Assembly (NCBI RefSeq): GCF_049999945.1
Contig: NZ_JBLYUB010000004.1
Coordinates: 124,001 to 188,000, forward strand
DNA length: 64,000 nt
Direction: 5' to 3'
Source: Planosporangium spinosum
GTDB lineage: Bacteria > Actinomycetota > Actinomycetes > Mycobacteriales > Micromonosporaceae
Below, piece by piece: positions 44,176-53,236 of this stretch. How positions within the stretch are numbered: the stretch's first letter is position 1; every line of letters starts with the position of its first letter. The translations under genes were made by a program, and so were the position numbers. The notes beneath the pieces are model-generated. The model did no database searches. It was not told the DNA's origin and worked only from the letters and a program-made list of their open reading frames with translations.

Positions 44176-45717
44176 ATGAGCGCCACCGCTCCCGAGCCGG
44201 CCGTGGCACCGGCCACCGACGATGCCGACGAGGCCCTGCTCGCCCGCCTGGGGTACAAGCAGGAACTGCGGCGCCGGCTGTCCACCTTCTCCAACTTCGC
44301 GGTCTCGTTCTCGATCATTTCGATCCTGGCCGGTGCGATCACCTCGTACGGCATCGCCATGAACGCCGGTGGCCCGCTGTCGATCACTCTCGGCTGGCTC
44401 TTCGTCGGCGGCATGGTCACCCTGGTCGCGCTGGCCATGGCCGAGGTCTGCTCCGCCTACCCGACGGCGGGCGCGCTGTACTGGTGGGCCAGCGCCCTGG
44501 CCCGGCGCAACCGCGCCGCCTGGGCCTGGTTCGTCGGCTGGTTCAACTTCCTCGGCGAGGTCGCCGTGACGGCGGCCATCGACTTCGGTGCCGCCACCAC
44601 GACGATGGCGTTCCTGAGCCTGACGACCGGCGTCGAGGTCACCAAGTGGAGCGTGTTCGGCGCCTTCATCGTGATCATCGTCGCGCACGGCCTGCTCAAC
44701 ACGTTCGGCGTCAACCTGGTCAAGATCCTCTCCGACGTGAGTGCCTGGTGGCACCTCGTCGGGGTCGCGGTGATCGTCGGCGTCCTCGCGGTCGTACCCG
44801 ATCAGCACAAGCCGGTTCCGGAGGTGTTCTTCGAAGTCAGGAACGCCACCGGGTTCACCTTCGGCGGGGCGACGGTCTACGCCGTGCTGATCGGCCTGCT
44901 GATGGCGCAGTACACGTACACCGGCTACGACGCCAGCGCGCACGTGGCGGAGGAGACCCACGACGCGGCGCGCAGCGCGCCGCGCGGCATCGTGGCGTCG
45001 GTGGTCGTGTCCGTGGTCGCCGGATTCTTCCTGCTGTTCGCGATCACCTGGTCGATCCAGGACTACGACGCCGAGGCGGCCACCCCGCTCGGGTTGCCAC
45101 CGGCGCAGATCTTCATCGACGCGGCCGGTCCCGCGCCCGGCAAGCTCCTGCTGTTCGTCTGCGTCGTCGCGCAGTTCTTCTGCGGCATGGCGTCGGTGAC
45201 GGCGAACTCCCGGATGTCGTACGCCTTCGCCCGCGACGGCGCGCTGCCCGGTTCGCGGCTGTGGAAGCGGGTCAACCCCCGCACGGGTACGCCCACCAAC
45301 TCGATCTGGCTGTGCGTGGCCTGCTCGACGGTGCTGGTACTGCCGTCGCTGGTGAACACCACCGCGTACCTGGCGGTCACGTCGATCGCGGTGATCGGCC
45401 TGTACATCGCCTACGTGGCCCCGGTGTACCTGCGGCTGCGCAATCCCGACTTCCAGCCCGGCCCGTGGCACCTCGGCCGGTGGAGCGGCCTGGTCGGCTG
45501 GACCGCGATCGTCTGGGTGGCGGTCATCTGCGTCCTGTTCGTGCTCCCGACGGCCAGCCCGATCGAGTTGGAGAATTTCAACTACACGATCGTGGCGGTG
45601 GGGGTCGTGCTGCTCGGCGCCGGGCTGTGGTGGATCCTCGGAGCCCGGGCCTGGTTCACCGGGCCGCGCCACCTCGTCGACGCACCGGCCGGGCCGGCGG
45701 CACCGGCCGAGCGGTGA
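44176..45717 (+). CDS. APC-superfamily amino acid/amine permease
   Basis: A 513-residue transporter with twelve membrane segments, such as FSIISILAGAITSYGIAMNA and the glycine-rich MVTLVALAMAEVCSAYPTAG of the amino acid-choline (ACT) group. YTGYDASAHVAEETHDAARS is a hallmark of GABA/choline/ethanolamine-type permeases. First gene of a gamma-glutamylation catabolic cluster, so it probably imports the primary amine. The ATG at 44176 has GAGGAG 6 bases upstream; the earlier ATG 44110 lies inside the promoter. Confidence 0.9.
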   Translation: MSATAPEPAVAPATDDADEALLARLGYKQELRRRLSTFSNFAVSFSIISILAGAITSYGIAMNAGGPLSITLGWLFVGGMVTLVALAMAEVCSAYPTAGALYWWASALARRNRAAWAWFVGWFNFLGEVAVTAAIDFGAATTTMAFLSLTTGVEVTKWSVFGAFIVIIVAHGLLNTFGVNLVKILSDVSAWWHLVGVAVIVGVLAVVPDQHKPVPEVFFEVRNATGFTFGGATVYAVLIGLLMAQYTYTGYDASAHVAEETHDAARSAPRGIVASVVVSVVAGFFLLFAITWSIQDYDAEAATPLGLPPAQIFIDAAGPAPGKLLLFVCVVAQFFCGMASVTANSRMSYAFARDGALPGSRLWKRVNPRTGTPTNSIWLCVACSTVLVLPSLVNTTAYLAVTSIAVIGLYIAYVAPVYLRLRNPDFQPGPWHLGRWSGLVGWTAIVWVAVICVLFVLPTASPIELENFNYTIVAVGVVLLGAGLWWILGARAWFTGPRHLVDAPAGPAAPAER

Positions 45718-45798
45718 GGGGGGCCGGTCCGGTGGGCGCCGCCGCCGGGGCGAGCGTCCCGGGACCGGCCGGTCCGCGGCGCGCGAAGGAGGAGGCCG

Positions 45799-46530
45799 AT
45801 GCCGGAGCAGGCGGGGGACGGGACCGGTATGCCGGTGTGGCGGCCGGTGCGGGGCGGCAATGCCTTCGAGATCACGGTGGCGCGGCTGGCGCAGGCGATC
45901 CGGCTCGGCATGGTCGCTGCGGGGGAGCGGCTGCCGCCGGAGCGCGAACTGGCCGAGAAGCTGCGGGTCAGCCGGGTGACCTTGCGCCAGGCGATCGGGG
46001 CGCTGCGCGAGGCCGGCTACCTCGAGTCGCGGCGGGGCCGGGCCGGCGGCACGTTCGTGGTGTCCGCCGGCGCGGACCAGGACCGTCCGGACGCGGCGGT
46101 CCTGGCCCGCGAGATGGGCGAGACGCTGCACGACGCGCTGGACTTCCGGCGGGTACTCGAACCGGGAGCGGCGATGCTCGCGGCCACCCGCGCGCTGTCG
46201 GCCGCCGACCGGGCGCACCTGGTGGGCTGCCTGGCCGCGTCGCGGGACCGGGACTCAGGCGTACGGCGTACCGCCGACTCCCGGCTGCACCTGGCGATCG
46301 CCGCGGCGAGCGGGTCGCCGTCGGTCGCCCAGGCCGTGGCCGACGTGCAGCTGCGTCTGGACCGGCTGCTCGCGGCGATCCCGGTGCTGAGCCGCAACCT
46401 CGACCACTCCGACGCCCAGCATGCCCGGATCGTCTCCGCGATCCTGGCCGGCGACCCGGCCGGGGCCCGTACCGCCATGGAGGAGCACTGCGACGCGACC
46501 GCGACGCTCTTGCGCGGCCTGCTCAGTTAA
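45799..46530 (+). CDS. GntR-family regulator, FadR subfamily
   Basis: A 243-residue regulator. The winged helix includes LGMVAAGERLPPERELAEKL, VSRVTLRQAIGAL and the wing SRRGRAGGTFV. The all-helical FCD effector domain follows (ALDFRRVLEPGAAMLAATRA, HLAIAAASGSPSVAQAVADV, HARIVSAILAGDPAGARTAM). It is placed between the permease and the enzyme genes, so it most likely represses the cluster until the amine or a glutamylated intermediate binds. GGAGGAGG precedes the ATG. Confidence 0.92.
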   Translation: MPEQAGDGTGMPVWRPVRGGNAFEITVARLAQAIRLGMVAAGERLPPERELAEKLRVSRVTLRQAIGALREAGYLESRRGRAGGTFVVSAGADQDRPDAAVLAREMGETLHDALDFRRVLEPGAAMLAATRALSAADRAHLVGCLAASRDRDSGVRRTADSRLHLAIAAASGSPSVAQAVADVQLRLDRLLAAIPVLSRNLDHSDAQHARIVSAILAGDPAGARTAMEEHCDATATLLRGLLS

Positions 46531-46567
46531 TGGTTCGCTATTAGTCCTTTGATTGGGGTGAGGCTGG

Positions 46568-47914
46568 ATGCTCACGCTCGAGGAGCTGCGCGTCGCCGTC
46601 GCCGAGTCCACGATCGACACGGTCGCCCTCGCCGCCACCGACATGCAGGGACGGCTGCAGGGCAAGCGGTTCCACGCCCAGCACTTCCTGGACGAGGTCG
46701 TACCCGGTGGCAGTGAAGGCTGCAACTATCTGCTGGCCGTCGACGTCGACATGAACACCGTCGACGGCTACGCGATGTCGAGCTGGTCGAACGGGTACGG
46801 AGACTTCGCGCTGGTGCCCGACTTCGACACCCTGCGCCGGACACCCTGGCAGCCCGGCACCGCCCTGGTCCTGGCCGACCTGACCTGGTTCGACGGCGCC
46901 CCGGTCGCCGCCTCGCCCCGCCAGATCCTGCGCCACCAGTTGGCGCTGCTGCGCGCGCACGGGCTGGTCGCGTACACCGGCACCGAACTGGAGTTCGTCG
47001 CCTACCGCGACTCCTACGAGGACGCCTGGCGCACCGGGTACCGCGACCTGACACCGGCCAACCTGTACAACGTGGACTACTCGCTGCTCGGCACGGCCCG
47101 GGTCGAGCCGCTGCTGCGCCGCATCCGGCGCGAGATGGCCGGCGCCGGGCTGGCCCCGGAGAGCGCCAAGGGCGAGTGCAACCTCGGCCAGCACGAGATC
47201 GCCTTCCGGTACGCCGACGCACTCACCTGCGCCGACAACCACGCCGTCTACAAGAACGGGGCGAAGGAGATCGCCGCGCAGGAGGGCATGGCGCTGACCT
47301 TCATGGCCAAGCCCAACGCGCGCGAGGGCAACTCCTGCCACATCCACTTCTCGCTGCGCTCGGACACCGGTGAGCCGCTCTTCGGCGACGGCCACGGCAT
47401 GTCGACGCTGATGAAACAGGCGCTCGCCGGGGTGCTCGCGACGATGCGGGAGTTCACCCTGCTGTACGCGCCGAACATCAACTCGTACAAGCGGTTCCAG
47501 CCGGGCTCGTTCGCCCCGACGGCGGTGCGCTGGGGTACCGACAACCGCACCTGCGCGCTGCGCGTGGTCGGCCATGCCCCGCACGCGCTGCGCTTCGAGA
47601 ACCGGGTACCGGGCGGCGACGTCAACCCGTACCTGGCCATCGCCGCGATCGCCGCCGGGGTGCGGTACGGCGTGGAGAACGCCCTCGAACTCGAGGACGC
47701 GTTCGTGGGCAACGCCTACGCCGACGACACCGCGCCGCGGGTACCCGGCACGCTGCGCGAGGCGGCACGGCTGTGGGAGTCGGGAAAGGTCGCCCGGCAG
47801 GCGTTCGGCGACGACGTGGTCGCGCACTACGCCAACGCCGCGCGGGTGGAGGTGGCCGCCTTCGACGCGGCCGTCACCGACTGGGAGCTCTACCGCGGCT
47901 TCGAGAGGTTGTAG
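46568..47914 (+). CDS. Glutamine-synthetase-like gamma-glutamyl-amine synthetase (GlnA4/PuuA type)
   Basis: A 448-residue GS-fold ligase. It has the ATP/metal blocks GTELEFVAYRDSYEDAW, SAKGECNLGQHEIAF, NSCHIHFSLRS and FENRVPGGDVNPYLA, but not the exact adenylylation tyrosine region of GlnA. The context (permease, ALDH, SDR, GATase) shows it activates an amine by gamma-glutamylation, not ammonia. In M. tuberculosis glnA4 (Rv2860c) has the same neighbours, and Streptomyces GlnA4 is reported to glutamylate ethanolamine (recalled). GGTGAGG lies 4 bases before the ATG. Confidence 0.9.
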   Translation: MLTLEELRVAVAESTIDTVALAATDMQGRLQGKRFHAQHFLDEVVPGGSEGCNYLLAVDVDMNTVDGYAMSSWSNGYGDFALVPDFDTLRRTPWQPGTALVLADLTWFDGAPVAASPRQILRHQLALLRAHGLVAYTGTELEFVAYRDSYEDAWRTGYRDLTPANLYNVDYSLLGTARVEPLLRRIRREMAGAGLAPESAKGECNLGQHEIAFRYADALTCADNHAVYKNGAKEIAAQEGMALTFMAKPNAREGNSCHIHFSLRSDTGEPLFGDGHGMSTLMKQALAGVLATMREFTLLYAPNINSYKRFQPGSFAPTAVRWGTDNRTCALRVVGHAPHALRFENRVPGGDVNPYLAIAAIAAGVRYGVENALELEDAFVGNAYADDTAPRVPGTLREAARLWESGKVARQAFGDDVVAHYANAARVEVAAFDAAVTDWELYRGFERL

Positions 47915-47917
47915 GCC

Positions 47918-49270
47918 ATGAAGGTGATCAACCCGGCGACCGAGGAGGTCGTCGCGGACGTCGAGGCGACGGGGCCGCAGGCCACCGACGCCGCGATCGA
48001 CCGGGCCGCGCGGGCGTTCGAGTCGTGGCGGGCGGTGGCGCCGGGCGACCGGGCCCGGCTGCTGCGCCGGTTCGCCGCCGCCGTCGACGCGCACCTCGAC
48101 GAGCTGGCCGGCCTGGAGGTGCGCAACTCCGGGCACACCGTCGGCAACGCCCGGTGGGAGGCCGGCAACGTCCGCGACGTGCTCGACTACTACGCCGGCG
48201 CGCCGGAGCGGCTGTCCGGCCGGCAGATCCCGGTACCGGGTGGCCTCGACGTGACGTTCCACGAGCCGCTCGGCGTGGTCGGGGTGATCGTGCCGTGGAA
48301 CTTCCCGATGCCGATCGCCGGCTGGGGGTTCGCGCCGGCACTGGCCGCCGGCAACACCGTCGTGCTCAAGCCCGCCGAGCTGACCCCGCTGACCGCGCTG
48401 CGCCTGGCCGAACTGGCCCTCGAGGCGGGCATCCCGGAGGGCGTCTTCACCGTCCTGCCCGGCAAGGGCTCGGTGGTGGGGCAGCGGTTCGTCACCCACG
48501 CAGGCGTCCGCAAGGTCTGCTTCACCGGCTCCACCGAGGTCGGCAGGCAGATCATGGCCGGCTGCGCCGACCAGGTGAAGCGGGTGACCCTGGAACTGGG
48601 CGGCAAGAGCGCCAACATCGTGTTCGCCGACGCCGACCTGGCGGCCGCCGCCGCGGCCGCGCCCGCCGGGGTCTTCGACAACGCCGGCCAGGACTGCTGC
48701 GCGCGCTCACGCATCCTGGTCGAGGCGGCCGTGTACGACCGCTTCCTGGAACTGCTGGAGCCGGCCGTCACGGCGTTCCGGGTCACCGACCCGGCCGACG
48801 AGTCGGCGCAGATGGGCCCGCTGATCTCGGCCCGGCAGCGGGACGTCGTCGCCTCCTACGTGGACGGTGCCGAGGTGGCGTTCCGTGGCTCCGCACCCGA
48901 CGGCCGCGGTTTCTGGTACCCGCCGACCGTCCTGCTCGCCCGCGACGGCCGGGAACCGCACTGGCGGGAGGAGGTCTTCGGCCCGGTCGTCTCCGTGCTG
49001 CCGTTCGATTCCGAAGCCGACGCCGTCCGGATCGCCAACGACACCGAGTACGGCCTGTCCGGCTCGATCTGGACCCGGGACGTCGGCCGGGCGATCCGGG
49101 TGGCCCGGGGGGTGGAGTCGGGCAACCTGAGCGTCAACTCGCACTCCTCGGTGCGTTACTGGACGCCGTTCGGCGGCATGAAACAGTCCGGCCTCGGCCG
49201 CGAACTCGGCCCCGACGCCCTGGCCTCCTTCACCGACATCAAGAACGTCTTCATCTCGACGGAATCATGA
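47918..49270 (+). CDS. NAD-dependent aldehyde dehydrogenase
   Basis: A 450-residue ALDH. VVGVIVPWNFPMPI, the cofactor site CFTGSTEVGRQIM, the general base in TLELGGKSAN and the catalytic Cys in NAGQDCCARSRI are all present, as is EEVFGPVVSVLPF. In this cluster it would oxidise a gamma-glutamyl aldehyde to the acid, like PuuC. It starts 3 bases after the preceding stop, with AGAGG near it. An AT-rich hairpin begins at its stop. Confidence 0.93.
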   Translation: MKVINPATEEVVADVEATGPQATDAAIDRAARAFESWRAVAPGDRARLLRRFAAAVDAHLDELAGLEVRNSGHTVGNARWEAGNVRDVLDYYAGAPERLSGRQIPVPGGLDVTFHEPLGVVGVIVPWNFPMPIAGWGFAPALAAGNTVVLKPAELTPLTALRLAELALEAGIPEGVFTVLPGKGSVVGQRFVTHAGVRKVCFTGSTEVGRQIMAGCADQVKRVTLELGGKSANIVFADADLAAAAAAAPAGVFDNAGQDCCARSRILVEAAVYDRFLELLEPAVTAFRVTDPADESAQMGPLISARQRDVVASYVDGAEVAFRGSAPDGRGFWYPPTVLLARDGREPHWREEVFGPVVSVLPFDSEADAVRIANDTEYGLSGSIWTRDVGRAIRVARGVESGNLSVNSHSSVRYWTPFGGMKQSGLGRELGPDALASFTDIKNVFISTES

Positions 49271-49316
49271 TCCTGACGGATTTTCCGTGTCCCAGCACGG
49301 AAAATCCTTCAGGATC
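49269..49316 (+). repeat. 21-bp-arm AT-rich hairpin between ALDH and SDR genes
   Basis: Arms 49269-49289 (starting GATCCTGACGG) and 49296-49316 (ending TTCAGGATC) pair with one mismatch around the loop TCCCAG. The stem contains GGATTTTCCG, much richer in AT than the operon. It overlaps the ALDH stop and can act as processing or attenuation element, or be an inserted palindromic repeat. Confidence 0.75.
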
Positions 49317-49336
49317 ACGGGATAGGGGAGGGCCCA

Positions 49337-50101
49337 GTGGATCGGTTGCGGGACCGGGTGGCCGTGGTCACGGGAGGCGGCAGCGGCATCGGGCTGGCCA
49401 CCGCCCGCCGGTTCGCCGCGGAGGGCGCGAAGGTGGTCGTCGCCGACCTGGACGCGGCCTCCGGCGAGGCGGCGGCCAAGGAGGTCGGCGGCGAGTTCGT
49501 CGCGTGCGACGTGTCGGTCGAGGCGTCGGTGGCCGGGCTCTTCGACGGCGTGGCCGACCGGTACGGGCGGGTGGACGTGGCGTTCAACAACGCCGGTATC
49601 TCGCCGCCCGACGACGACTCCATCCTCACGACCGGGCTGGACGCCTGGGAACGGGTGCACCGGGTCAACCTCACCAGCGTGTACCTGTGCTGCAGGTACG
49701 TCCTGCCGCACATGCGCCGGCAGGGTAAGGGATCGATCATCAACACCGCGAGCTTCGTCGCGCTGATGGGGGCGGCGACGTCGCAGATCGCGTACACCGC
49801 GAGCAAGGGCGGGGTGCTCGCGATGACCCGCGAACTGGGGGTCCAGTTCGCCCGGGAGGGGATCCGGGTCAACGCGCTGTGCCCGGGCCCGGTCTCCACC
49901 CCGCTGCTGCGGGAGCTGTTCGCGTCCGACCCCGAGCGGGCGGCCCGCCGGCTGGTACACGTACCGATGGGGCGGTTCGCCGAGCCGTCCGAGATCGCGG
50001 CGGCGGTGGCGTTCCTGGCCAGCGACGACGCCTCGTTCATGACCGCCGCGGCGTTCGTGGTGGACGGCGGTATCACCGGTGCGTACGTCACCCCGCTGTG
50101 A
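49337..50101 (+). CDS. SDR-family oxidoreductase
   Basis: A 254-residue classical short-chain dehydrogenase/reductase. The NAD(P) site is VVTGGGSGIGLATARRF, with ADLD after strand 2 favouring NAD, then NNAGI, and the catalytic Ser...YxxxK as TASF...YTASKGG. In this cluster it is the only candidate for oxidising an alcohol to an aldehyde before the ALDH, in place of the PuuB amine oxidase. An automatic 3-oxoacyl-ACP reductase label would be misleading. GTG start with AGGGGAGGG upstream. Confidence 0.92.
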   Translation: MDRLRDRVAVVTGGGSGIGLATARRFAAEGAKVVVADLDAASGEAAAKEVGGEFVACDVSVEASVAGLFDGVADRYGRVDVAFNNAGISPPDDDSILTTGLDAWERVHRVNLTSVYLCCRYVLPHMRRQGKGSIINTASFVALMGAATSQIAYTASKGGVLAMTRELGVQFAREGIRVNALCPGPVSTPLLRELFASDPERAARRLVHVPMGRFAEPSEIAAAVAFLASDDASFMTAAAFVVDGGITGAYVTPL

Positions 50102-50114
50102 GAGGTTGACCGGC

Positions 50115-50819
50115 ATGGGGCGACCCGTGATCGGACTGACGACGTACGCGGAGGAGGCCCGGTTCGGGCTCAACGACACGGTCGCCGCGGTCCTGCCGCT
50201 GTCGTACGTCCGGTCCGTGCACGCCAGTGGCGGCCGCGCGGTCCTCATCACCCCCGACGCGCCCGACGTCGACGCGCTCGACGGCCTGGATGCGATCATT
50301 TTCACCGGCGGCTCCGACGTCGACCCGGCGCTCTACGGGGAGCCGCCGCACCCGACGAGCTATGTCAAACCGGAGCGGGACGCCGCCGAGCTGCTGCTCC
50401 TGCGGGCGGCGCTCGACGCCGACCTGCCGGTCCTCGGTATCTGCCGGGGGATGCAGTTGCTGACCGTGGTGTACGGCGGCCGGCTGCACCAGCACCTGCC
50501 GGAGGTGTTCGGCCACGACAACCACCGGCCGGTCAGCGGCCCCAGGTTCGGTGAGCATCCGGTGAACCTGGTACCGGGCAGCGCGTGTCACCGGATCCTC
50601 GGGGGGTCGGTCGTGGTCAACTCCTTCCACCACCAGGGGGTCCGGGACGCCGGGCGGCTGCGACCCACCGGGTGGTGCCCGGAGGACGGATTGATCGAGA
50701 CCGTCGAGGATCCGGACCGGACGTTCGTCGTCGGCGTGCAGTGGCACCCGGAGGAGACCGCCGACCTGCGGCTCTTCGTGGCCTTGGTGGCCGTGGCGGC
50801 CGCGCTGTCCGCGGGATGA
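50115..50819 (+). CDS. Gamma-glutamyl-amide hydrolase, class I GATase (PuuD-like)
   Basis: A 234-residue peptidase C26-type amidohydrolase: nucleophile Cys in LGICRGMQLLTV, the family Asp/His segment FTGGSDVDPALYGE and the His-Glu pair in GVQWHPEETA. It releases glutamate from a gamma-glutamylated acid, so the activating glutamate is recycled. The ATG is 13 bases after the SDR stop, last gene of the cluster. Confidence 0.92.
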   Translation: MGRPVIGLTTYAEEARFGLNDTVAAVLPLSYVRSVHASGGRAVLITPDAPDVDALDGLDAIIFTGGSDVDPALYGEPPHPTSYVKPERDAAELLLLRAALDADLPVLGICRGMQLLTVVYGGRLHQHLPEVFGHDNHRPVSGPRFGEHPVNLVPGSACHRILGGSVVVNSFHHQGVRDAGRLRPTGWCPEDGLIETVEDPDRTFVVGVQWHPEETADLRLFVALVAVAAALSAG

Positions 50820-50861
50820 CATTCCCTGGGCAACGGGCGGCCGGCTTGGGATCATGCCCGT

Positions 50862-51416
50862 ATGGGCAAGGTGTATGAGGCGATCGACGACCGGCTGCGC
50901 GATTTCCTGCTGGCCCAGAGAGTGTTCTTCGTGGCGACCGCACCCAGCGGTGCCGAGGGCCACGTCAACCTCTCGCCGAAGGGGCTGACCGGCTGCTTCA
51001 CGGTCCTCGGTGACCGTCGGGTGGCCTATCTCGACTACACCGGCAGCGGGGCGGAGACGATCGCCCACCTGCGGGACAACGGCCGGATCGTGCTGATGTT
51101 CTGTGCCTTCGACGGGCCGCCCAAGGTCGTCCGCCTGCACGGCCACGGTGAGGTGGTGCGCCCGGCCGACCCCGGCTTCGCCGCGCTCGTGACGGAGTTC
51201 GCCGAGCCGCCGCAGCCCGGCCTGCGCTCGATCATCGCCGTGGACGTGACCCGGGTGAGCGACTCCTGCGGGTACGCGGTGCCGCTCATGGAGTACGTCG
51301 GCGACCGCGACCTGCTGACCCGCCACAACGGCCGCAAGACCGACGAGGAGCTCGCCAGGTATCACGCGACCCGCAACGCCGCCAGCGTGGACGGCCTGCC
51401 CGCCCTGACCCCCTGA
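50862..51416 (+). CDS. Pyridoxamine 5'-phosphate oxidase-fold protein
   Basis: A 184-residue flavin-binding split-barrel protein. GHVNLSPKGLTGCFTVLGD, YLDYTGSGAETIAHLRDNGRI and VRLHGHGEVVRPAD match a group of PNPOx-like proteins with unknown substrate that often bind FMN or F420. No Shine-Dalgarno is evident. The gene lies 42 bases after the catabolic cluster and is probably independent. Confidence 0.82.
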   Translation: MGKVYEAIDDRLRDFLLAQRVFFVATAPSGAEGHVNLSPKGLTGCFTVLGDRRVAYLDYTGSGAETIAHLRDNGRIVLMFCAFDGPPKVVRLHGHGEVVRPADPGFAALVTEFAEPPQPGLRSIIAVDVTRVSDSCGYAVPLMEYVGDRDLLTRHNGRKTDEELARYHATRNAASVDGLPALTP

Positions 51417-51493
51417 CCCGCCGCCTGCCACGCCCGGTGGCCCGGCTGCCGCGCCGGGTGTGATGGCACCGGTCGATGCGGCCGGCCTGCGGA

Positions 51494-51499
51494 TAGTCT
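51494..51499 (+). promoter_or_regulatory. -10 box of leaderless map promoter
   Basis: TAGTCT ends 7 bases before the ATG at 51507. No ribosome-binding site is present, so transcription probably begins at the start codon; this supports 51507 over the in-frame GTG at 51501. Confidence 0.6.
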
Positions 51500-51506
51500 G
51501 GTGGAC

Positions 51507-52364
51507 ATGACCGTCCGTGCCCCGCTGACCCCCGGTAAGCAGTCCCCCTGGCGGCAGGTGCCGTCACACATCGAGCGCCCGGAATACGTCGGACGCAAGG
51601 GGCCGAAACCACACCGTGGCTCCGACATCCAGAGCCCGGAGACGATCGAGAAGATGCGGATAGCCGGGCGTCTCGCCGCTCAGGCGACCCAGCTCGCCGG
51701 CGAGCACTGCAAGCCGGGCGTCACCACCGACGAGATCGACCGGGTGGTCCACGAGTTCCTCTGCGACCACGGCGCCTACCCCTCGACGCTCGGCTACAAG
51801 GGCTTCTCCAAGTCCTGCTGCACCTCGCTGAACGAGGTCATCTGCCACGGCATCCCGGACTCGACGGTGATCGAGGACGGCGACATCATCAACGTCGACG
51901 TGACCGCGTACATCCACGGCGTGCACGGTGACACCGACGCCACGTTCTGCGTCGGGAACGTCTCCGAGGAGGTGCGCCTGCTGGTGGAGCGCACGCACGA
52001 GGCGATGATGCGCGGCATCAAGGCCGTCGCCCCCGGCCGGCCGATCAGCGTGATCGGGCGCGTCATCGAGTCGTACGCCAAGCGCTTCGGCTACGGCGTG
52101 GTGCGCGACTTCACCGGCCACGGCATCGGCGAGACGTTCCACTCCGGCCTCTACATCCCGCACTACGACAACCCGCAGCTCACCACCGTCATGCAGCCCG
52201 GGATGACCTTCACCATCGAGCCGATGATCACCCTCGGTACGCATGAGTACGAGATGTGGCGCGACGGCTGGACGATCGTGACCAAGGACCGTAAGTGGAC
52301 CGCCCAGTTCGAGCACACACTGGTCGTGACCGAAGATGGGTGTGAGATTCTGACGCTTCCCTAG
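51507..52364 (+). CDS. map: Methionine aminopeptidase, type I with N-terminal extension
   Basis: Removes initiator Met from nascent proteins; 285 residues. Metal ligands are visible in GDIINVDVTAYIHGVHGDT (two Asp), TGHGIGETFHSG (His), MTFTIEPMI (Glu) and AQFEHTLVV (Glu). The first 40 residues (PHRGSDIQSPETI and before) form the extension seen in MapB-like actinobacterial enzymes (Rv2861c, recalled, adjacent to glnA4). Leaderless-type start. Confidence 0.96.
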   Translation: MTVRAPLTPGKQSPWRQVPSHIERPEYVGRKGPKPHRGSDIQSPETIEKMRIAGRLAAQATQLAGEHCKPGVTTDEIDRVVHEFLCDHGAYPSTLGYKGFSKSCCTSLNEVICHGIPDSTVIEDGDIINVDVTAYIHGVHGDTDATFCVGNVSEEVRLLVERTHEAMMRGIKAVAPGRPISVIGRVIESYAKRFGYGVVRDFTGHGIGETFHSGLYIPHYDNPQLTTVMQPGMTFTIEPMITLGTHEYEMWRDGWTIVTKDRKWTAQFEHTLVVTEDGCEILTLP

Positions 52365-52374
52365 GAGCAGGTAC

Positions 52375-53172
52375 GTGACAGACACCCCGGAGGAATCGAC
52401 CACGGGCCTGCGACTGGCCCCCGGCATGGTGCCCGGCGCCGGTCGGCGGCCGTTGCGCGACGCGGATGCCGTCCCGGCGGCACACGACGAGGCGCACCAC
52501 GCCGACGTCTCCGGCGGCTGGCTGCGCGCCGCGGTGTTCGGCGCGATGGACGGCCTGGTCACCAACATCGCACTGATCGCGGGTGTGGGCGGCGGCGGGG
52601 TCGGCGCGCGCAACATCGTGCTCACCGGTGTCGCCGGGCTGGTCGCCGGCGCGATCTCGATGGCCCTGGGCGAATACACCAGCGTGCGTACCTCGAACGA
52701 GCAGGTCGAGCACGAGGTGGCCAAGGAGCGCCGGGAACTGGAGCGCAACCCGGCCGCCGAGGCCCGGGAGCTGGCCGAGCGCTGGATCGCGCGCGGACTG
52801 GAGCCCGAACTGGCCCACGAGGTCGCCACCGCGGTCGGGCGCGACATCGACCAGGCGGTACGGGTACACGCGCAGGAGGAGCTCGGCGTGGACCCGCACG
52901 AGACGCCGAGCCCGTGGACCGCGGCGATCTCGTCGTTCGTGTGCTTCTCGATCGGCGCGCTGGTGCCGCTGCTGCCGTACCTGCTCGGGGCGCAGGCGTT
53001 GTGGCCGGCGCTGGTGGCGGGCGCGATCGGGCTGTTCGTGGCCGGTGCGCTGACCGCCCGGTTCACCAACCGCACCTGGTGGAGCAGCGGCCTGCGCCAG
53101 CTCGTCTTCGGCATCGCCGCCGCCGGGATCACCTTCATGATCGGCAAGGGGATCGGCACCACGGTCGGCTGA
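52375..53172 (+). CDS. VIT1/CCC1-family Fe/Mn transporter
   Basis: A 265-residue membrane transporter. The first TM pair includes FGAMDGLVTNIALIAGVGGG, typical of VIT proteins, and MALGEYTSVRTSNEQVEHEV leads into the Glu-rich cytoplasmic metal-binding helices. Three C-terminal TMs follow (SFVCFSIGALVPLLPYLLG, ALVAGAIGLFVAGALTA, LVFGIAAAGITFMIG). It probably exports or sequesters Fe2+/Mn2+. GTG start with AGGAGCAGG upstream; 10 bases after map. Confidence 0.92.
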   Translation: MTDTPEESTTGLRLAPGMVPGAGRRPLRDADAVPAAHDEAHHADVSGGWLRAAVFGAMDGLVTNIALIAGVGGGGVGARNIVLTGVAGLVAGAISMALGEYTSVRTSNEQVEHEVAKERRELERNPAAEARELAERWIARGLEPELAHEVATAVGRDIDQAVRVHAQEELGVDPHETPSPWTAAISSFVCFSIGALVPLLPYLLGAQALWPALVAGAIGLFVAGALTARFTNRTWWSSGLRQLVFGIAAAGITFMIGKGIGTTVG

Positions 53173-53199
53173 CGGCGGCCGGGGACGATCCGTGACGAC

Positions 53200-53229
53200 G
53201 GCGGTGGCCGGGAAGACCCGGCCACCGCC
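53200..53229. terminator. Perfect bidirectional hairpin
   Basis: 13-bp perfect arms GGCGGTGGCCGGG / CCCGGCCACCGCC with a 4-nt loop (AAGA), between the convergent VIT and FtsX-type genes and ending 8 bases before the latter's stop codon. Confidence 0.85.
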
Positions 53230-53236
53230 GCGCCGT

